Assembly: GCF_028745515.1 (NCBI RefSeq) | Contig: NZ_JAQZSG010000001.1 | Span: 186,001-250,000, forward strand | Direction of reading: 5' to 3' | Length of the DNA: 64,000 nucleotides | Source of the DNA: Paenibacillus thermotolerans | GTDB lineage: Bacteria > Bacillota > Bacilli > Paenibacillales > YIM-B00363 | Shown here: one piece after another, positions 53,958 to 63,519 of the stretch | Layout: every line of letters begins with the position of its first letter | Numbering within the stretch: position 1 is the stretch's first letter | The notes under the pieces: model-generated | The model's database searches: none | Seen by the model: only the letters and a program-made list of their open reading frames with translations | Told to the model about the DNA's origin: nothing | Made by a program: the position numbers and the translations under genes

Positions 53958-54716
53958 TTATGGATTAAAGCTCATAAGCAGCGATTTTACAATCAGGTAC
54001 CAGCCGTCAACGAGAATAAACAGCAAAATCTTGAACGGCAGCGAAATCATGACCGGCGGAAGCATCATCATCCCCATCGCCATTAACGTGCTTGACACGA
54101 CCATATCGATAATGAGGAACGGTATGAAAATCATCAGACCCATCGTAAAGGCCGTTCGCAGCTCGCTTATGGCGAATGCCGGAACCATGACCGTAATGGG
54201 CGTATCCTTATAAGATGTAGGTCTCGGCGATTTGGAATAATCCAAAAACAGCTTTAAATCGTTCGGCCGCGTATGCTTCCACATAAACTCCTTCATCGGG
54301 ATCGCGGCCTGATTGAGCGCCTGCATCTGGGTCAGCTCTCCCCTCAAATACGGCTGCAGGGCCGTATCGTTCACCTGGCCGAATGTCGGCGCCATGACGA
54401 AGAAGGTCAAAAACAAGGCAAGCCCGATAAGCACTTGATTGGGCGGCATTTGCTGCGTTGCGAGCGACGTTCGCACGAAGCCGAGAACGATGACGATCCG
54501 GGTAAAGCTCGTCATCATTATTAAGATGGCCGGTGCTAAGCTAAGTATCGTGATCAGCAGTACAATGCTGAGTGTTGACGATACATCGGCAGGCTCGTCC
54601 GACGTTCCGATCGTCACGTCGACACCGGGAATCGGCGATTGCGCCGCAACGGCGGTTTCCGGAGAGAAGGACAATAAAGCGACGATTAGTGCGACGACGA
54701 CAGGCAATATTCTCAT
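53958..54716 (-). CDS. fliP: Flagellar export gate protein FliP
   Basis: 252 residues with a cleavable-type signal sequence (MRILPVVVALIVALLSFSP) and four later membrane segments. FTRIVIVLGFVRTSLATQQM, PPNQVLIGLALFLTFFVMAP and LAMGMMMLPPVMISLPFKIL match FliP strongly. Overlaps fliO by four bases. Confidence 0.97.
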   Translation of the reverse strand: MRILPVVVALIVALLSFSPETAVAAQSPIPGVDVTIGTSDEPADVSSTLSIVLLITILSLAPAILIMMTSFTRIVIVLGFVRTSLATQQMPPNQVLIGLALFLTFFVMAPTFGQVNDTALQPYLRGELTQMQALNQAAIPMKEFMWKHTRPNDLKLFLDYSKSPRPTSYKDTPITVMVPAFAISELRTAFTMGLMIFIPFLIIDMVVSSTLMAMGMMMLPPVMISLPFKILLFILVDGWYLIVKSLLMSFNP

Positions 54717-55297
54717 GGTGTTTCGTTATCCCGCCTTTGCTCTTCAGCGTCGCCGGCCATATCCCGCAAAAGATCCTTCCGATTCGTTACGTTCTTTAGT
54801 CTCGATTGCAAGAGATCCTTAAATGCGACGGCCGAGTCCATCTCTTCCTTCTCCTCCGCCTTCGCGCCGCCGGCGCGAAGCTGGGACATCCATCGCGAAA
54901 GATCGAACGAGAACGGCGCCGATGCGGCGGAACGAGTGCCTTCGATGGACAACAACAGCTCCTCGACGGCTTCCGGTTCGGAAATTTTGTCCAGCAGCGT
55001 AATATTGTCGCCGATCCCCACAATATATACGGCATCGCCGATTTCAACGATTTGCATCGATTTGTTTTGGCCCAGTGTAACTCCGCCCAGAATACGCATG
55101 GAACGGTTTGCGGCCCACTGTTTGTTTCTCTTCGCCAGGAAGCGGATAAGCAAAACAATAATGCCGATGATTACGGCAAGCGCGATAATGACTTGAAGGA
55201 TGCTTCCGTAAAAATTCGTCGCGTCAAACCCAGACCCTAACGTCTCGGGAGGCGCTTCCGCGCTCAACCATAATGAGGTCCCAGAAAAGCGGTTCAT
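54713..55297 (-). CDS. fliO: Flagellar biosynthesis protein FliO
   Basis: 194 residues. One membrane helix (SILQVIIALAVIIGIIVLLI) followed by the FliO domain NRSMRILGGVTLGQNKSMQIVEIGDAVYIVGIGDNITLLDKI (split here). It assists FliP assembly. The cytosolic tail (AEEKEEMDSAVAFKDLLQSR) is less conserved. It follows cheY by five bases. Confidence 0.9.
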   Translation of the reverse strand: MNRFSGTSLWLSAEAPPETLGSGFDATNFYGSILQVIIALAVIIGIIVLLIRFLAKRNKQWAANRSMRILGGVTLGQNKSMQIVEIGDAVYIVGIGDNITLLDKISEPEAVEELLLSIEGTRSAASAPFSFDLSRWMSQLRAGGAKAEEKEEMDSAVAFKDLLQSRLKNVTNRKDLLRDMAGDAEEQRRDNETP

Positions 55298-55302
55298 ACA
55301 GC

Positions 55303-55665
55303 TTATCCCAACGTTTTCTTGATCGCTTCAATCACTCGATCCGCTTGGAACGGTTTTACGATAAAATCTTTAGCGCCGGCTTGAATGGCGTCAATGACCA
55401 TCGCCTGCTGGCCCATGGCGGAGCACATAATGACTTTCGCTGACGGGTCCACCTTTTTGATTTCTTTCAGCGCGGTTATTCCATCCATCTCCGGCATCGT
55501 AATATCCATCGTAATCAGATCGGGCCGAAATTCTTTGAATTTCTCGATCGCTTGCGCGCCGTCCGCCGCTTCCGCCACGACCTCGTAGCCGTTCTTCGTC
55601 AAAATATCCTTAATCATCATGCGCATGAACGCCGCGTCATCTACCACTAGTATCTTGTTTGCCAT
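55303..55665 (-). CDS. cheY: Chemotaxis response regulator CheY
   Basis: 120-residue stand-alone receiver domain. KILVVDDAAFMRMMIKDIL with the acidic pair, phospho-acceptor Asp54 (LITMDITMPEMDGI), VIMCSAMGQQAMV with Ser/Thr switch and the Lys in DFIVKPF. CheY-P binds FliM/FliY; in Bacillus-type chemotaxis it promotes counterclockwise rotation. ATG at 55665 is preferred to the GTG-like codon just before. Confidence 0.97.
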   Translation of the reverse strand: MANKILVVDDAAFMRMMIKDILTKNGYEVVAEAADGAQAIEKFKEFRPDLITMDITMPEMDGITALKEIKKVDPSAKVIMCSAMGQQAMVIDAIQAGAKDFIVKPFQADRVIEAIKKTLG

Positions 55666-55740
55666 CACAAAGTTCCTTCCTTTTTGTGTATATTTTTTTA
55701 TGTTCGCGCTCTTGCTGCAATGTTTTCAGCCAGAAAGGAA

Positions 55741-57009
55741 TTACTGCAGCTTTTGAATCCTGTCCCACTGGCTGACGATGTCGGTTACGCGCACGCCGAA
55801 GTTTTCGTCGATGACGACAACCTCGCCTTTGGCAATCAGCTTGTTGTTGACCAAGATGTCGACCGGCTCGCCTGCTAGCTTGTCCAGCTCGATGATCGAG
55901 CCTTGAGACAGTTCAAGAATATCTTTGATCAACCTCTGCGTTCTGCCCAATTCAACCGTCACCTTCAGCGGTATATCGAGCAGCAGGTTTAAATTCGGGT
56001 TATCGGGGGCTGTCATCCCGCCCGGCGCCAAATCCGAAAATTGGGCTTGCTGTACGCTTCGCGGCGGCAAGCTTTGTCCGTAATGCGCAGGCTGCGGCGG
56101 ATAGCCCATCGGCTGCGGCGGCGGATAGCCCATGTGCTGCTGCGGCGGGTAGGACTGCGGCGGATAACTATTTGCCGCAGCGGCAGTTTGATCGTATCCG
56201 GTCGCATAAGCAGGCGGTTGGACGCTTTCCTGCCTTGGCGGCGGAGGCGTGGGCGCCGAGGCCGTCTGAGGCTGGGAAGCCGGCGCGCTCACGGGTGCGC
56301 TTGCAGGCTGTTCCCCCCCCATCAAGGTGGAAACGAGCTCTTTCGCGAAGGAAATCGGCAGGAGCTGCATAATGTTGGAATCGATCAAATCGCCGATGAT
56401 CAATCGGAACTTAATTTGCACCAATGCGTCTTCGGAAAGAAATTTGCTGTCCTCCCGTTTGTCGAACGTAAGAATATCGATCCCGGGTGGCGAAATATTG
56501 ACGAATCGGTTAAAGATGGTCGACATGGACGTTGCGGAGGAGCCCATCATCTGGTTCATGGCTTCTTGAACCGCACTGATATGAATTTCGTTCAATTCGG
56601 CCGCTTCGTTCGGCTGCCCGTCGCCGCCAAGCATCAAATCCGCGATAATTTGCGCGTCCGTCGTTCTGATCACGAGCATATTGATTCCTTGGAAGCCGTC
56701 GACATAATTGACGGAAACCGCGACGTGAGGCTTAGGATATTCGTTGGAAAGATCCGTTGTTGGAATGACGGAAACTTTCGGCGTCGTTATATCAACCTTG
56801 CGGCCAAGCAGCGTAGATAAAGCAGTCGCCGCGCTTCCGAACGTGATATTGCCGATTTCGCCCAACGCGTCCTTTTCCATTTCGGTTAAGAGCCCGTCTA
56901 ATGAAGGAGAAAGTTCCGAACCCGAAAAGCTGTCCGCATCCGACATTTCGGACGACTGGCGAAGCAGCGCGTCGATCTCCTCTTGGGATAAGTAATCTTT
57001 ATTCGTCAT
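55741..57009 (-). CDS. fliY: Flagellar motor switch phosphatase FliY
   Basis: 422 residues. CheC-like domain with two phosphatase motifs (KDALGEIGNITFGSAATALS and AVQEAMNQMMGSSATSMS), a Pro/Gln/Tyr-rich linker of about 90 residues (SYPPQSYPPQQHMGYPPPQP), then a C-terminal SpoA/FliN domain (LLDIPLKVTVELGRTQRLIK). Combines switch-ring and CheY-P phosphatase roles; no separate fliN is seen. Overlaps fliM. Confidence 0.96.
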   Translation of the reverse strand: MTNKDYLSQEEIDALLRQSSEMSDADSFSGSELSPSLDGLLTEMEKDALGEIGNITFGSAATALSTLLGRKVDITTPKVSVIPTTDLSNEYPKPHVAVSVNYVDGFQGINMLVIRTTDAQIIADLMLGGDGQPNEAAELNEIHISAVQEAMNQMMGSSATSMSTIFNRFVNISPPGIDILTFDKREDSKFLSEDALVQIKFRLIIGDLIDSNIMQLLPISFAKELVSTLMGGEQPASAPVSAPASQPQTASAPTPPPPRQESVQPPAYATGYDQTAAAANSYPPQSYPPQQHMGYPPPQPMGYPPQPAHYGQSLPPRSVQQAQFSDLAPGGMTAPDNPNLNLLLDIPLKVTVELGRTQRLIKDILELSQGSIIELDKLAGEPVDILVNNKLIAKGEVVVIDENFGVRVTDIVSQWDRIQKLQ

Positions 57010-57997
57010 TCTTTTCTTCTCCTTCGGTCACAATGTCCGTAATTTGAACGGCCAGCCGGCCTTTGACCGTACCAGGATTACCAATGAACTTCCACCGATC
57101 TCCAATCTTTATGTCAAGCCCCTTATCGATCGGTTTCTGCAAAGCGATGACGTCTCCCGCTGCAAGATTGAGAAACTCGCGCACAGAAATTTGCGTCGTT
57201 CCGAGTTCCGCAATAATCGGCAGTTTAGCCCGGTGCAGCCTTTCCTGGAGCACCTCTATCTCTTCAGGGGCGCGTGTTTTCTTTTGCGAGAAAAACAAAT
57301 TGTTTACGGACAATCTCGGCATAATCGGTTCGAGCACGACATGCGGAATACATAAGTTTATCATTCCGGTCGTATCACCGATTTTCGTACTGAGTGAAAT
57401 TAATGCGATCGTTTCGTTCGGGGAGACGATTTGCATAAATTGCGGGTTCGTCTCCAGCGCCTCAAGCCGAGGCTGCAAATCGATAACGGTTTTCCAAGCC
57501 TCCTGCAAGCTGTCGAAAGCTTTGCTGAAAATACGCTCCATAACAATCGTTTCAATTTCCGTCAAGTTCGTGATCTTTGACGGAGAAGTGCCGGTTCCGC
57601 CCAACAAACGGTCGACCATCGCGAACGCGACGTTCGGATGAACCTCGAGCACCATCCGTCCTTCGAGCGGGTCGGCTTCGAAGATGTTTAAGATCGTCAT
57701 CTTCGGAATAGACCGGATGAATTCATCGTACGGAAGCTGTTCGACCTGAACGACGCTGATTTGTACGAAGGTCCGAAGCTGCGCCGAAAAATACGTTGTC
57801 AAAAACCGGGCGAAGTTTTCATGGATTCTTGTCAGACTTCGCAGGTGCTCTTTAGAGAACCGCATCGCACGCTTGAAATCGTATGACCGGATCTTTTTCT
57901 GCGTATCCTCTTTTTTAAGCTCCTCAGCGTCCATTTCGCCTGACGACAAAGCCGCCAGCAAGGCGTCTATCTCGTTTTGCGAAAGTACGTCAACCAT
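56999..57997 (-). CDS. fliM: Flagellar motor switch protein FliM
   Basis: 332 residues. VDVLSQNEIDALLAALSSGE is the CheY-P-binding N-terminus, then the CheC-like middle domain (SKEHLRSLTRIHENFARFLT, MVDRLLGGTGTSPSKITNLT) and SpoA domain. Part of the C-ring. Confidence 0.97.
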   Translation of the reverse strand: MVDVLSQNEIDALLAALSSGEMDAEELKKEDTQKKIRSYDFKRAMRFSKEHLRSLTRIHENFARFLTTYFSAQLRTFVQISVVQVEQLPYDEFIRSIPKMTILNIFEADPLEGRMVLEVHPNVAFAMVDRLLGGTGTSPSKITNLTEIETIVMERIFSKAFDSLQEAWKTVIDLQPRLEALETNPQFMQIVSPNETIALISLSTKIGDTTGMINLCIPHVVLEPIMPRLSVNNLFFSQKKTRAPEEIEVLQERLHRAKLPIIAELGTTQISVREFLNLAAGDVIALQKPIDKGLDIKIGDRWKFIGNPGTVKGRLAVQITDIVTEGEEKNDE

Positions 57998-58047
57998 TGG
58001 GGTTCACCCTCTTTATAAACGGAATCAGGCTCAGGCACGTTTGTCTT

Positions 58048-58527
58048 TTACTGCTCGGTAACGATCAACTTTGTGACGTAAACATGTCTGACCTTACCTT
58101 TGTGGAGCAGCTCGTTCGTCCGGTTTATCAGCACGGAGCTCATATTGTCGATGCCTGCGCTGCCTTTGACTTGCTCCGGCTTCAGATCGGAAAGCGTCGT
58201 GTTGATGACGTCTTTTACTTTAAACTGTATCATTTCGAATTCCGTCTTGGCTTCCTTGCTGTCCAGCTCGAAAGTAAAGCTTGCATTCACAAAATAAGAT
58301 TGATCCGACAAATTCGCGATGACATCGTCGATAGCGAACGTCATGTCCTTCAGCTTTTCGGCACTCACGTATTCCGCTTCGGCCATGTTGGCGCTCTCCT
58401 TCGCCGCTTCCCTCGGGTCTTGGGGAGTCGATTCGCGCTGGAATTGATTCCAAAGCACGAATGCGGCGCCGACGATGAGCGTTACGGCAAGCAAAATGAC
58501 GATGAGCCAAGGCAGCATTTTTCTCAC
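58048..58527 (-). CDS. fliL: Flagellar basal body-associated protein FliL
   Basis: 159 residues with one N-terminal membrane helix (KMLPWLIVILLAVTLIVGAA) and the periplasmic FliL domain (FAIDDVIANLSDQSYFVNAS, FEMIQFKVKDVINTTLSDLK). Supports the stator. The GTG start overlaps the swrD stop (GTGA) with GGAGGGG upstream. Confidence 0.94.
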   Translation of the reverse strand: MRKMLPWLIVILLAVTLIVGAAFVLWNQFQRESTPQDPREAAKESANMAEAEYVSAEKLKDMTFAIDDVIANLSDQSYFVNASFTFELDSKEAKTEFEMIQFKVKDVINTTLSDLKPEQVKGSAGIDNMSSVLINRTNELLHKGKVRHVYVTKLIVTEQ

Positions 58528-58748
58528 TGGGACCCCTCCGAATGTTGGAAATCGACGATCGCTCTGGCGATTCCGATTCCTTGCAAATAAGCTTTCACCA
58601 ACCGGACGACCTCGTCCGACCTTTCGGTAACGACGATTTTTTTGCCGGTGGTTAGCGTTAGAATCGTATCCGGAGTTTCTTCGATCGTTTCAATAAATAG
58701 TGCATTGACGGTTACTTTCGAACCGTTCAGGCGGGTTACGGTAATCAA
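58524..58748 (-). CDS. swrD: FlbD-family protein SwrD
   Basis: 74 residues: ITVTRLNGSKVTVNALFIET, then PDTILTLTTGKKIVVTERSD, the FlbD signature. In B. subtilis it raises motor power for swarming. The TTG start has GGGAGG upstream. Confidence 0.9.
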   Translation of the reverse strand: MITVTRLNGSKVTVNALFIETIEETPDTILTLTTGKKIVVTERSDEVVRLVKAYLQGIGIARAIVDFQHSEGSQ

Positions 58749-58828
58749 GCTAGTTCCCTCCCAGCGGCTTACGGCGCCGCGCTAGAAGAAGCCATTGCCT
58801 CCTCTAGCGCTGCGTCTGCCAATCATCC

Positions 58829-59647
58829 TTATCGTTTCAGGTTCACTACCTCTTGCAGCACTTCGTCCGAAGTGGTAATGATCCGGGAGTTTGCCTGGAA
58901 GCCGCGCTGCGCGACGATCATTTCCGTAAACTCGTTCGTTAAATCGACGTTCGACATTTCCAACTGACCGGAAATAACGGCGCCGGTGCCCGCTTCCGCG
59001 TCATTGGCGGCGACGACTTCAATGTCCTCCGGATGAGCGTTGGCGTTCACCCGATACAGGTTGCCGCCGATTTTTTCCAGCGCCCCCGGGTTCGCCACCT
59101 TTACGACACCGACTTGAAAGCCGGTCGGCGCACTTGTGCCGTCCGCATTAACGGCGATGATCGAACCGTCCTGAGCGATGGAGAATGCCGTCACCTCCGC
59201 GTCGAGAACGATATTCCCTCCGCCAACCGTTTGGACGAACAAGCCGTCGGCCGTTACCAATTGCCGGTTGCCGTCAAGCGTAAAGTTGCCCGCACGCGTC
59301 AAATACGGAACCTCTTGGTCTTCCGACGCGGAAACGGCGAAAAATCCGTCTCCGTCAATCCGAAGGTCGGTGACGACGTTGGTCGTCATTGCGCTGCCAG
59401 GCGTATGAATCGTGTCGATCGAACCGATCGTTACCCCGAGTCCGATCTGCTTCGCATTCACGCCGCCGCGCGCCCCTTCCTCCGGCGCGGTAATTCCGGA
59501 TACGGTCTGGCTCAAAATATCTTTGAACATGACACGGCCGGATTTAAAGCCGATCGTGTTCACGTTGGCGATATTGTTGCCGATCACGTCGAGCTTTGTT
59601 TGGAACCCGCGCATACCCGAAATACCGGAGTATAATGATCTAAGCAT
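58829..59647 (-). CDS. flgG: Flagellar hook-basal body protein of the FlgG/FlgE type
   Basis: 272 residues. MLRSLYSGISGMRGFQTKLD, VIGNNIANVNTIGFKSGRVM is the rod/hook family N-terminus, and the C-terminal NVDLTNEFTEMIVAQRGFQA with NSRIITTSDEVLQEV closes the coiled coil. Length and operon place match the gene named flgE (hook) in B. subtilis; many annotations call it flgG. Hook versus distal rod cannot be decided by length alone. Confidence 0.9.
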   Translation of the reverse strand: MLRSLYSGISGMRGFQTKLDVIGNNIANVNTIGFKSGRVMFKDILSQTVSGITAPEEGARGGVNAKQIGLGVTIGSIDTIHTPGSAMTTNVVTDLRIDGDGFFAVSASEDQEVPYLTRAGNFTLDGNRQLVTADGLFVQTVGGGNIVLDAEVTAFSIAQDGSIIAVNADGTSAPTGFQVGVVKVANPGALEKIGGNLYRVNANAHPEDIEVVAANDAEAGTGAVISGQLEMSNVDLTNEFTEMIVAQRGFQANSRIITTSDEVLQEVVNLKR

Positions 59648-59730
59648 AAATGGTAATCCTCCTACATTGATGAATTAACGCCACGCTTCCGTCGATCCGC
59701 GTGACAGGGTCCCCTGAATCGGTCCAACCC

Positions 59731-60120
59731 TCAACGCACCAATACGGTGCTGTCGATTTGCGTAAATACGTGATTTTGCATTGCGGCATCGTCCATCGCC
59801 GTTACGACCGTCCGATTTTTAACATTGACGATGAACGCCATGTCTTCAAACAGCACCAACGATTCCTTAGCGCCTTTGGACGCCGCCTTGTCGATAGCTC
59901 CTCCGAGCTTTTCAAGCTGCTCCTCTCCGAGACGGATGCCCCTTTGAACCAATCGCTGCTCCGCATGGCTGCTGAAATGAACGAGCTTTTGGTCGAGCAT
60001 GCTTTGGAACGTCGATGCCGGATTCGCATCCTTCCGTTCCTGAGGCTTCGCTTGCGGCTTTAGCAATCCCGCATGGATCGATTGAGGATATAGACGGTAA
60101 GCGGAAATTCGGTCCGTCAT
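59731..60120 (-). CDS. TIGR02530-family flagellar operon protein
   Basis: 129 residues. HFSSHAEQRLVQRGIRLGEE, LGGAIDKAASKGAKESLVLF and EDMAFIVNVKNRTVVTAMDD then VFTQIDSTVLV are the TIGR02530 pattern. Function not established; found between flgD and flgG in many Bacillota. Overlaps flgD by four bases. Confidence 0.88.
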   Translation of the reverse strand: MTDRISAYRLYPQSIHAGLLKPQAKPQERKDANPASTFQSMLDQKLVHFSSHAEQRLVQRGIRLGEEQLEKLGGAIDKAASKGAKESLVLFEDMAFIVNVKNRTVVTAMDDAAMQNHVFTQIDSTVLVR

Positions 60121-60575
60121 TCAGCCGCCTCCTCCCCTCGTTCAATCTTGACGATTGTATCAAGCTCCGCTTCTTCGGTACCGCTTTTGAAAAACTGCTT
60201 TCCGTCCTTCATGACAATCGCATCCACGATTCCCGTCTTCACACCGCTTACGGCGCCGGTTTCGTCGAAGACGTTCCATGTGACCGATTTGCCGATCAAC
60301 GAAGAAGAAAAACCGAACGACTGCCTAAGCAGCGTGAGCTCCTTCCCCATGTTCATGAGCTGCTCGACGGAGGAGAACTGCGCCATCTGGGCGATAAACT
60401 CCCGGTCTTGCAACGGCTGCATCGGGTCTTGATTTTTGATCTGGGTGATCAGGATATGTAAAAATTCGTCTTTCCCGAGCTCGTTGCCGTTCTTGCCCTT
60501 CGTAGACGATACGTTTCCTTTCGCATAATAAGGCCAAACGTTTTTTGTTCCCGTAACGGTCGTTTGATCCGCCAT
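60117..60575 (-). CDS. flgD: Flagellar hook capping/assembly protein FlgD
   Basis: 152 residues. GKDEFLHILITQIKNQDPMQ, PLQDREFIAQMAQFSSVEQL and MNMGKELTLLRQS are the FlgD N-terminal export/capping signature; the C-terminal part is short, as in Bacillus. Caps the growing hook. Confidence 0.95.
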   Translation of the reverse strand: MADQTTVTGTKNVWPYYAKGNVSSTKGKNGNELGKDEFLHILITQIKNQDPMQPLQDREFIAQMAQFSSVEQLMNMGKELTLLRQSFGFSSSLIGKSVTWNVFDETGAVSGVKTGIVDAIVMKDGKQFFKSGTEEAELDTIVKIERGEEAAE

Positions 60576-60592
60576 TGTTGTTTCACCTCCGG

Positions 60593-62083
60593 TTACGCGG
60601 TAGCGTGGAACGAGCTTCCGTACGAGCGGACTCGCTTTCCTTCCGTCTCATCCAGGCGAAGTCCGAGCGTTTCAGCCCACTCATCTATCCCTTCCGCTTC
60701 CCGCTTCTTGGACTGCCGGGAGTCGCGCTCAGCTCCTTGTCGCTGTTTGCCCTCTTGTCCAAAAAGACCGGAGCCTTGAGCCGCCTGCTGCTGCGATACT
60801 TCCAGCTTTTCAACCTGAACGCCGCTGCTGGACAAATTCATCCGAAGCGCCGCAAGGTTCGACTCGAGCATATCCTTTGCGGCTGCCGATTCCGTATGGA
60901 ATAGAGCGACCAGCTGCCCGTTATGCATTGAAAGCTTAACTTCCAGCTGACCTAAATGTTCAGGCTTGAGCATGATTTTCGCTTCGGTCAAGATGCCGCT
61001 CTTGCCGCCCAAAGACTGCTTCAGCATCCAATCCGCCATTTCGTCCGCGAACGCTTCCGCATTCATGGACTGCGGAATCGCCTCGCCTTTTGGCGCCGCC
61101 GTCGCATTCAACGCTTTGCCTGCATCCGTTACCAATCCCGTAAACGAATTGTTGTCGGCTTGCTCGGAGGAGCCTCCGTAAGCATTGCGATCAGATGAGC
61201 TTTGCTGTCCCGACTCGGAGATGAGCGCGAGCTTCACGGCGGAAAACTTGGAATCGATCGCCGCCAAATGGGTGCTTGCCGCAGTGGCGCCTGGTCCGGC
61301 CGTTTTCTGATCGGCTTCCAGCGAAATATTGCCGTTCATCTGCGCAAGCTGCGCCGAAGCGCTTTGACGCAACATATCGGACCCCGTACGCCGGAATAAG
61401 CCGCCCGCTGCGTTCTTCGTTTGAGCGGCCGAATCGTTGACGTCTGCATCAAGCGTCGTCATCGATTGAAACGCCGTAATAAAATCGGCCGTCACTTTCT
61501 TAACGTCGGCTGCGACCTGCTGCAGTTGAGCATTGCCTCCGCTTTGGGTTAACGCTTCGGAAAGCTTCGCGAGCACGGTCATGAACTCATACGCAGGATT
61601 CGCTTCGGGACGCCCGGAGCCGTTCGATTGCTCTTGATTCGGCGACAAGCCGGATAACGCAGACAAATCGCCCGACAACAAGGCAAGCTCGATATTCGCA
61701 GATCCCATCCACGTCTGAACCGGAGCCCATGCAATAAATTGCTGCTTCCAGTCGCTCGGCATCGCTTCGATCATTTGGGCCAGCCGGTCAAGCATCGCCG
61801 CGAGCGCATCCGCTTCGTCCGCCGAATCGCCTTCAGCCTCGGAAGGCACCGGGACAGCGGATGTCGGGAGCGAAAGAGACAAGAGCGGGGTCGTTGCCGC
61901 CGATTCGGTATCGCCGGTCGGAATCAATCCGAGCAATAGCGCTGCGAAACCGGAGACGTTCGTTCCCGCGCCGTTCCCGGCAATCGCTCCCGCCGCCGGC
62001 ATTCCCGTCCCCGCAACCGCACCTGCGGCCGCTGACGCTGCATTCGGCATGCCTGCCTGCGCTGAAACCATCACTGTATTCAT
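60593..62083 (-). CDS. fliK: Flagellar hook-length control protein FliK
   Basis: 496 residues. Low-complexity Ala/Gly/Ser-rich N-terminal half (ruler) and the C-terminal Flg_hook domain (IMLKPEHLGQLEVKLSMHNG, LVALFHTESAAAKDMLESNL, then VEKLEVSQQQ). The ruler is long and poorly conserved, as expected. Works with FlhB to stop hook growth. Confidence 0.92.
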   Translation of the reverse strand: MNTVMVSAQAGMPNAASAAAGAVAGTGMPAAGAIAGNGAGTNVSGFAALLLGLIPTGDTESAATTPLLSLSLPTSAVPVPSEAEGDSADEADALAAMLDRLAQMIEAMPSDWKQQFIAWAPVQTWMGSANIELALLSGDLSALSGLSPNQEQSNGSGRPEANPAYEFMTVLAKLSEALTQSGGNAQLQQVAADVKKVTADFITAFQSMTTLDADVNDSAAQTKNAAGGLFRRTGSDMLRQSASAQLAQMNGNISLEADQKTAGPGATAASTHLAAIDSKFSAVKLALISESGQQSSSDRNAYGGSSEQADNNSFTGLVTDAGKALNATAAPKGEAIPQSMNAEAFADEMADWMLKQSLGGKSGILTEAKIMLKPEHLGQLEVKLSMHNGQLVALFHTESAAAKDMLESNLAALRMNLSSSGVQVEKLEVSQQQAAQGSGLFGQEGKQRQGAERDSRQSKKREAEGIDEWAETLGLRLDETEGKRVRSYGSSFHATA

Positions 62084-62124
62084 CTATTTTCACCTCCTTT
62101 CAAAACAAGAGTTACGTATAACGC

Positions 62125-63039
62125 CTATCCGAGCTTAGCCGTAATTTTGGCCGTCTGCGTTTCCGACAAGCCCGTCAGCGAATTCAAGACGGAGGCTCTC
62201 GCCGCCGGCTCCATCAAACGAAGGATGTTGACAACTTGCGTAAGGTTCGACTTCGACATTTCAAGTAATACCGCAGCCGCATTGTCCGGGGACATCTTCG
62301 CGAACGTATCGCTAACTTCGGATTTCGTAAGCGCTCCCCCTGCCTCCGTCTTGGCTCCCGCATTCGCTTCCAATCGGTCTTGAAGCGCAGCGATCTGCAA
62401 ATCTTTGGCAGGCATTACGTCTTTCAGCCGAATCGAGGTGTCCGCCGCAATTTTCGGGTCCATCTTCTCGAGAATGCCGACTTGTTTGTCCTGCTTCATT
62501 CGGCTCAAGACGAGAACGCGCTCGTTCATCGTCAAGCTTTCAATAACCGGCGCCGCCTTGCTTGGGGACATTCTTGCGTAAATATCGGCCAAGTTTTTTA
62601 TGCTTGCGGCATATTCTTCGTCGCTCTGCGTCATGCTGTCCAGCCGCTCCTGAAGCCGCTTTACCTCTTGGGTCAATTTCGCGATTTGGTCGTCTTTCGC
62701 GATCGCTTCGTCGTTCAATTGACTGAGCTGCGTCTGCTTCTCTTCGAGCATTCTCTGAATAGCGACGTATTCGGCCTCCGAATACGTTTTCTCGTCCGAT
62801 TTCCCGCTTTCCGCTTGCTTGATTGCGTTTTGCAGCTCGGCTCCCGTCGGCTTCGGATCCGGAATCACGCTGGAGACGACCGGTATTTTGTTCGCGATGC
62901 GGAGCGCCTCGTTCATTACATCGTAGCCGAAAACGGTGAGCAGCACTCCGGTTAGCAGCAGCGTGAAGAGCACAGGCAGCGTATAAAAGAGAAACCGTTC
63001 AAACCACCCGTACGATTTTTCCGCCTCCAACTCCGGCAT
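62125..63039 (-). CDS. MotE/YlxF-like flagellar protein
   Basis: 304 residues. One membrane helix (LFYTLPVLFTLLLTGVLLTV), a long coiled coil (AEYVAIQRMLEEKQTQLSQL, DDQIAKLTQEVKRLQERLDS) and C-terminal MgtE_N-like repeats (ARMSPSKAAPVIESLTMNER, LEKMDPKIAADTSIRLKDVM, FAKMSPDNAAAVLLEM). MotE-like proteins steady or chaperone the stator or export apparatus. Position between fliJ and fliK is conserved. Confidence 0.88.
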   Translation of the reverse strand: MPELEAEKSYGWFERFLFYTLPVLFTLLLTGVLLTVFGYDVMNEALRIANKIPVVSSVIPDPKPTGAELQNAIKQAESGKSDEKTYSEAEYVAIQRMLEEKQTQLSQLNDEAIAKDDQIAKLTQEVKRLQERLDSMTQSDEEYAASIKNLADIYARMSPSKAAPVIESLTMNERVLVLSRMKQDKQVGILEKMDPKIAADTSIRLKDVMPAKDLQIAALQDRLEANAGAKTEAGGALTKSEVSDTFAKMSPDNAAAVLLEMSKSNLTQVVNILRLMEPAARASVLNSLTGLSETQTAKITAKLG

Positions 63040-63073
63040 CGCTCTTCATCCCCTTTTTGTCTCTAATCCGCCG

Positions 63074-63511
63074 CTATGCGTTTCGTCTTCTAGCCAAGGC
63101 CAGATCGTCCAGCTGATTTTGCGATTGCTTCTCCACGCGCTCCTTATGAGCGGAGTGAGCCTTTTCGCGCGCTTTTACCCACACCTTTTCATCGACCATC
63201 CGCTCCGTCAATTGCTGCCTCCTGCTTTCAACGGCCCGTTCCGCTTGGACGATGCTCATTCCTGTTTTTCGGATTTGGTCGTCCAAATGATCGATATATT
63301 GCTGGATGAGCATCATTTCGGAAACCGCCAGCTTTTCGGCATTTTCCCCAGTAAGCTGCTCCTGCAGCGACAGTTTGGCCTGCGAGAGCTCATCGCGCTT
63401 GCGTTCTTCTTCGTTCAGAAACGATATCGCTTGAGAGAGACTCGACTCTGCCTGCTTTTTTTCATTTGCCTTGAGGTCGACGATTTTTTGCAATGGATAA
63501 GCAAATCTCAT
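63074..63511 (-). CDS. fliJ: Flagellar export chaperone FliJ
   Basis: 145 residues, almost all coiled coil (LKANEKKQAESSLSQAISFL, RDELSQAKLSLQEQLTGENA). MRFAYPLQKIVDL at the start and ARRRNA at the end fit FliJ. ATG at 63511 is preferred to one four codons upstream that has no room for a ribosome binding site. Stalk of the FliI ATPase. Confidence 0.9.
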   Translation of the reverse strand: MRFAYPLQKIVDLKANEKKQAESSLSQAISFLNEEERKRDELSQAKLSLQEQLTGENAEKLAVSEMMLIQQYIDHLDDQIRKTGMSIVQAERAVESRRQQLTERMVDEKVWVKAREKAHSAHKERVEKQSQNQLDDLALARRRNA

Positions 63512-63519
63512 AACGGCTG